From assembly GCF_003073045.1 (NCBI RefSeq), contig NC_037600.1, positions 16,012,352 through 16,076,351 on the forward strand: 64,000 bases of DNA. The letters are read 5' to 3'. Below are positions 59,901 to 64,000 of the stretch, one piece after another. The translations under genes and the position numbers were made by a program. The notes beneath the pieces were generated by a model. That model had not been told where the DNA came from. It saw only the letters and a list, made by a program, of their open reading frames with translations, and did no database searches. Origin of the DNA: Pomacea canaliculata (Eukaryota > Mollusca > Gastropoda > Architaenioglossa > Ampullariidae). The stretch's first letter is position 1. Each line of letters starts with the position of its first letter.

Positions 59901-62133
59901 AGAGAGAATTGCCTTACCATCTGCATCACAATTTTACATTTCACAATCAAGGATAAACACAGTGATATAAGCAAGAAAACACTGACGCTTGCCTTCCTAG
60001 AAGAAAAGTACCCCCAAGAAGCATGGATGTGGGCTTACACAGAAAGCCATCCAAAATGGAGGAGCTGGAGTATACATCCAGTACCCTGACAGACATAGGC
60101 AGATGATAGCCATTTGAACTGCACCAACTGCAGAGCCAAAGTTGAAGCCCAGTGATCTGTGCAGTGAACAGTGTCAGCAGCAGCAATACAAGCATATCCT
60201 ACAGGATGGTAGGCTTCTCTAAGAACTGAAGACAAAAGTCTGGTTGTTACCAATGCCCCTCAAGACCAAGCTGTCTGAACCTTAGCAGATGACTGACAGT
60301 TTTATCTCAAAAGCTGGCCTTCAAGTGGGAAAAGAAAATAGGCAAAAAAGAGCAACTTAATTCTTCTGCCAAAAAATGCAAAACAAAACGAAACCTAAAA
60401 GGCTGCAGAAACTTAGAGTACTATCTACCCAAAGGTTAAGAAATTCTTTCAGGAAGTTAAATGACTACTGAAACTATATTTGATGAAAAAATGTGATTAT
60501 TTCCTTCTCCCACATATATACCTTCATTTAAGTGAATAGCAGTCACAACCAGATCATGGCCAATGAATTCACGCAAGCTGTGTGAGTTCCCCCTCTGCCA
60601 CATTTTGATGGTCTTGTCTCGAGATGCACTGAAGATGCCACCACAGCTGGCTCCATAGGTGACCTGCATGTACAAACCATGAATCAAGATCATCTTCACT
60701 AATTTCTCAATAAGAGAATACTAAATGTGAGAATTTTTCAACACTATCAAGAGCTTGAATATAGCAATTCCTGTCTAGATAAACAAAATTACTGCATAAG
60801 AACAAAAAAGTTTTATAATAGCAAAAAAAAAAAATTAATATTTTGCAAGAACAAAATGTCTCCTAAGAGTGATTACCTCTTGGTTTTTTATTCCCAAATT
60901 GCTTCTGCACAAGCAAAAGATATCTAAGTTTGACAATATACCTGTTAATGTAGCTTCCTTCCACACACTTAATAACACATGTGGTTGCACCAACTCCATA
61001 TGGGAATGCATGCAAACACCCCGTAAAAAAAATCTCTAGCTATCTTAGGTAAGCTTACCTTAAGAAAAACATGAGTACTATGTTAGCCATATGCAATATA
61101 CATACTTTTTTTCCAATACCTTAGTAACTTCTCTATCATGTCCTGTCCATCTGTCTTCTAGTCGCCCATTTTGATAGTCATAGAGTGCAATAGTCTGCCC
61201 AGAAAGAACCAGAAATGTGAAATGTTTAAAATTATTTAGCTACAGCTTACAAAATTCTTATTAAAATTGTTTCTTAGCATGAGTATTTATAACTACTAGA
61301 TCAACCGCTTTTTCTGTTGTACATACATATTTATTCTTTTAGTATTCTAATGAATGACAATTTTTTTTATATTTTCAAGCTTTTGAAGTGCTAAACACTT
61401 TTTTGACATAAGAAAATGGTGTCTCTGATGAGCAAATATTTCAAAAATGTTTTTCAAAACAACTTATATCAGTAGAATATAGTTTAAAATTACATGATGA
61501 ATAAATCCACACCTTGTCCTTACTACCGGATATACACAGCCCTGGTTGTAAGGATGCCAGACTAACAACAGCATCAGAGTGAATTCTAGGTCCTGTCATG
61601 GTGCTTTTCTCCAGAACTTCTTCCCCATCCACCTGATTCCCTTCCTGCCTTCTATCACAGTCAATGTATCGTAAAACACACACGCAAAGAGAGAGAAAAG
61701 ATTTTAAGACAGATTAAAATTTGTAAACGTCACTAGAAAGTATATCTGGATCTAAAAAATATCGTTTATCAACAGGTTTTTTTTTTTTACATACGCTTTA
61801 TAATTAGTACTATATACTCAGTTATTATTGCATTTTTACAAGTTAATGATACGGATCCATTTAGGCGTCTATAAGAAATCAATCTTATAAATATAGTATT
61901 GTTCATTTCTATTTCCAAATTAAAGTGAATGCAATTTATAATTATTCAGTTTAAATAAGTCAAGCATGTGACTCGATAAATTCAATATGAAATGAAAAAT
62001 AGGTGCGTCGATACACAAACTGCGAAAGCTAGAAATATGGTAAAAACTGAAGGACTCAGCAAACTGTGCAAAGCAAACGACACAGATACCTGTCGTATTT
62101 AAGGGTCTTCCGTTTGCTCAATAGTTTTCCCAT
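53934..62133 (-). CDS. WDR31: WDR31, WD repeat-containing protein 31
   Basis: Ten exons join in frame on the minus strand: 62133-62090, 61651-61513, 61194-61120, 60663-60522, 59265-59165, 58436-58369, 57673-57532, 57183-57030, 56868-56799 and 53961-53934 (TGA). The product is 320 aa (human about 367). The N-terminus MGKLLSKRKTLKYDR resembles human WDR31 and fits an N-myristoylation signal (G2, S6, basic run). WD repeats follow: HSDAVVSLASLQPGLCISGSKDK; GHDREVTK then FSASRDKTIKMW; GHDLVVTAIHLNE then CSGSRDNSVRIWDVERGTC; VTDVKWIPGTEQVLQTGEDK then IYDTRTMTVVRTF; LWDLKTSALIHEFKGHREAV then ATVSRDCSVRIWN. The end, GPLTSLIAYEGGR plus HVYRVVIL, would close the propeller. WDR31 is reported as a ciliary trafficking factor working with ELMOD and RP2. 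The tiny last exon, across a 2.8-kb intron, rests on frame and splice match only. Confidence 0.9.
55150..55860 (-). pseudogene. Broken coding remnant, unknown helical protein, in WDR31 last intron
   Basis: The minus strand has protein-like text in three frames in succession: FNMSKPRHASFYPVFPAYDA, VACQEKLYRAELMNTARK; then HAFHREQEKLVHMNLQEKLI, QCKQQLKEARLATNCADTVK; then NFMYQRSALLDEIRYQKLVL, LSETVNQLHQSF. The charged Gln/Glu/Leu-rich composition suggests a coiled coil. Frame changes and stops occur within a few dozen bases, too close for introns, so I read it as a decayed gene or retrocopy. I cannot name the parent with confidence. Confidence 0.5.
57275..57450. mobile_element. Unclassified MITE with 6-bp target duplication
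   Basis: A 176-bp element has imperfect terminal repeats: CAGGGCATCTGCTAAGGC at the left, and the right end reads CAGGGCTTCTGCTTACGC when reversed. CATTTA directly flanks it on both sides (57269-57274, 57451-57456). Inside are repeated ggggtccc/gggacccc blocks and the palindrome gcgtactgtacgc. It has no coding capacity. The CAG terminus is hAT-like but a 6-bp duplication is not typical of hAT. It lies in a WDR31 intron. Confidence 0.75.
60121..60185 (+). repeat. Dispersed repeat, shared with 38395-38460
   Basis: The second copy of the block gcaccaactgcagagcc...gttgaagcccagtgatctgtgcagtgaaca..gtcagcagcag in a WDR31 intron. Boundaries are not defined and no family is known to me. Confidence 0.6.
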
Positions 62134-62598
62134 TATTTTCTGACATTCTTTGGCAGATGTTTATAGTTTTGCTTTACATTGCTTAAATTATTCCAGACAG
62201 CGCTACGCTGCCGGTGGTTGTTAGGTACAGTTGTCTTTCTTATGTCGTCTGCATGGAATCACGGAGTTTTATAATTTGACTCCGCGATGGAATTGAACAA
62301 TTTTCTTTTGAAAAATTGTACAGTTTTAGCACAATTTTATAATATAGTTATGATGATTTTTCTGTCTTCAGATAATTCACGTTTATGAAATAGTTTTGGG
62401 GCTAATATATTTTATGGTCAGTGGGAAGAACGTTCCAAGGGAGGTAGTCAGATACAGGAAAAGCCAAGTTGTTAGTGCCCCTGTCAAGGTGGCGCTACCG
62501 ACTTCCTGTCTAACGTCGGGTGCACAAACGCAGCCTGCTCAAAGTTTATAATAGGATAAAGCTATTTAGCTGAGAATTTGAAGAAACTTTTTCATCAG
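62134..62598. promoter_or_regulatory. Putative bidirectional WDR31/PRPF38B promoter and PRPF38B 5'UTR exon
   Basis: WDR31 begins at 62133 on the minus strand. On the plus strand a donor (TTCATCAG|gtttgt, junction 62598/62599) probably ends the noncoding first exon of PRPF38B, since its first coding exon has an acceptor at 63139. An ETS-like ACTTCCTG lies at about 62501-62508, just before the likely PRPF38B start. Start sites are inferred. Confidence 0.5.
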
Positions 62599-63154
62599 GT
62601 TTGTATTTAAGTGATTACTTTGCTTTTACATCTCGGTTTGTGTTTATGATAGCTAACTGCCAAGTTTATTTAAGTTATTGATCAATTGTTGAGACTTTTC
62701 TTCGCAAGTTCATGGCGTTTTTAACCCGTCTCTCCTTAGTGTTTGTGTATTTTTAATCTGAAGTTGTGTGTTTAGCCTTCTAATGAAACTTTGGCTTCTT
62801 TCTATTTTAATGTCCTTCTTTTGTTTTCAGACAACACTGCAATTAGTGCTGTTTATAAGGATTTATAGTATGAATGATACCTAATGTTATAATAAAAATA
62901 ATAACATAATAGAATGTAGTTTTATTCATAGAGCATCTTTTCTACCACTGAAGGGAAACTCAAAGCATTTCACGTATAAATTTTCAGTTATCTGAAAGTG
63001 CGTGAGTACAAGTTGTATGAAAACATCTAAATGTACTTCACAAAGTTAATTTTTATTCAGACACACAGTACCATGAGGAAACTGACAACCACACGAACGT
63101 GATATGAATACAGAAACACTTTTATCTTTTTCTTTGTAGTGAGAGGCTTGAACG

Positions 63155-63310
63155 ATGCCTCCTAACAACCCTCTTACAGTATGGGGCAATGAAAAGACAA
63201 TGAACCTCAACACCCTTATACTGACCAACATCCAGTCATCTCCATATTTCAAGGTCAACTTGTTTGAGTTGAAGACCTACCATGAAGTAATTGATGAAAT
63301 ATATTACAAG
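63155..63310 (+). CDS. PRPF38B: PRPF38B, pre-mRNA-splicing factor 38B, first coding exon (3' partial)
   Basis: One coding exon (exon start 63140 after tctttgtag; ATG at 63155) encodes 52 residues: MPPNNPLTVWGNEKTMNLNT, LILTNIQSSPYFKVNLFELK, TYHEVIDEIYYK. Then comes a donor gtaaat at 63311. This is the start of the PRP38 domain. The phrase WGNEKTMNLN..ILTNI.SSPYFK is characteristic of PRPF38B rather than PRPF38A. The low-complexity N-terminus of the human protein is absent. PRPF38B is a splicing factor of the PRP38 family; vertebrate forms carry a long Arg/Ser-rich tail. Remaining exons lie beyond the window. Confidence 0.93.
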
Positions 63311-64000
63311 GTAAATAATTTTTTTTAAGGAACGTAATCGAAAGAGGAACAATTCCTAAAGGTTCCTGTGTTTTCTCTCTTATGTATTTGTTCATTTACG
63401 CACAGAATTAAAAGCTCAGGCTCTGCTGTGGTTACAACAATGTGCCGTTCGGCTCCGGACAGCCCGTAAGACCAGCGAGGTAGTGCTGCAGGCTGGCTCA
63501 GGGCAGCCCGTGTTTAATGTGTTAATTTGAAATTTTTTAACTCTGCAGGCTTAATTCCTAAGCTTGTTTGATGATAATGTGTGTTAGCAGACTGTTTAAT
63601 TACTATTTTATAATAATTTAGGTGCGTTAGATAAACATGGTTTAGGTATTGGAATTGGGCTTTAGGTTCTTTCTACCATAAGTGCATGAACTGTTTCTGT
63701 TTTCAGCAAATGACTGGGCTTTCTAGTGTGCTCACAGAATCTTAGAGAAAGACCCTGTACATATTTTGTCAAATTCCTCTCTAAATCCTTTCAGATAATA
63801 TTAACCATATATGTTGTGAAGAGAACAAACATGATAAATCTGCTTTGAAGGATAAATTGTAGACCTTAACAGGCTAGTGACATCAGGGAAAGAGATTCCT
63901 TGGAGCAGGTAAAATGAAGATCAAGTTAATAAAATTGCTAAAAAACAAAATTACATTTTTTCTTTTTTCACCTTGTTATACCCTTTTATGTGTATATATA
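63311..64000 (+). other. PRPF38B intron (partial)
   Basis: AT-rich intron sequence apart from a GC-richer patch at about 63415-63520 (ctccggacagcccgtaag, gctggctcagggcagcccgt), which contains short internal repeats. No exon was recognised before the window ends. Confidence 0.55.

Noticed and set aside
1-64000. CRISPR arrays, bacterial operons, rRNA or tRNA genes, LTR elements
   Set aside because: None seen: no spaced direct repeats, no rRNA-like blocks, no paired long terminal repeats or gag/pol motifs; the reverse transcriptase text is of non-LTR type.

Overview
The window is a stretch of an animal nuclear genome: AT-rich, with many small exons, GT-AG introns and non-LTR retrotransposons. 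The encoded proteins are bilaterian orthologues. A tRNA-derived SINE family in four copies and the gene set suggest a lophotrochozoan, probably a gastropod mollusc; that taxonomic call is an inference. All eight host genes were read by joining exons by hand. Every junction keeps frame, and seven end in normal stop codons inside the window.

Layout, left to right: the last three coding exons of NPDC1 (+, 1283-2499); SNAPIN (-, 5863-8107, complete, 133 aa); BAG6 (-, 12604-36718, complete, 24 coding exons, 1332 aa, with a 3'UTR of about 3.6 kb); EDF1 (+, 40402-46050, complete, 154 aa); PSMB1 (-, 47309-50109, complete, about 232 aa); LSM2 (+, 50402-52284, complete, 96 aa); WDR31 (-, 53934-62133, complete as read, 320 aa); and the first coding exon of PRPF38B (+, 63155-63310). 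Three gene pairs are head to head over short shared promoter intervals (BAG6/EDF1, PSMB1/LSM2, WDR31/PRPF38B). NPDC1/SNAPIN, EDF1/PSMB1 and LSM2/WDR31 are tail to tail.

Mobile DNA sits in introns and intergenic gaps: four SINE copies, one nearly full-length RTE-like LINE and two 5'-truncated relatives, two 3' ends of other LINEs, two hAT-type MITEs with 8-bp target duplications, and one unclassified MITE with a 6-bp duplication. BAG6 introns also carry a broken copy of a GPANK1-like gene, a dead partial duplicate of a BAG6 exon, a tandemly duplicated splice acceptor and a long inverted repeat.

The most interesting observation is the gene company. In human, BAG6, LSM2 and GPANK1 lie in MHC class III (6p21.33), NPDC1 and EDF1 in 9q34.3, WDR31 in 9q32, SNAPIN in 1q21.3 and PRPF38B in 1p13.3. 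Several of these belong to the MHC paralogous chromosome regions. The window therefore looks like a compact piece of the pre-duplication 'proto-MHC' linkage group in an invertebrate. Most genes are housekeeping: protein quality control (BAG6, PSMB1), RNA processing (LSM2, PRPF38B), transcription or ribosome quality control (EDF1), lysosome/synaptic-vesicle transport (SNAPIN) and cilia (WDR31).
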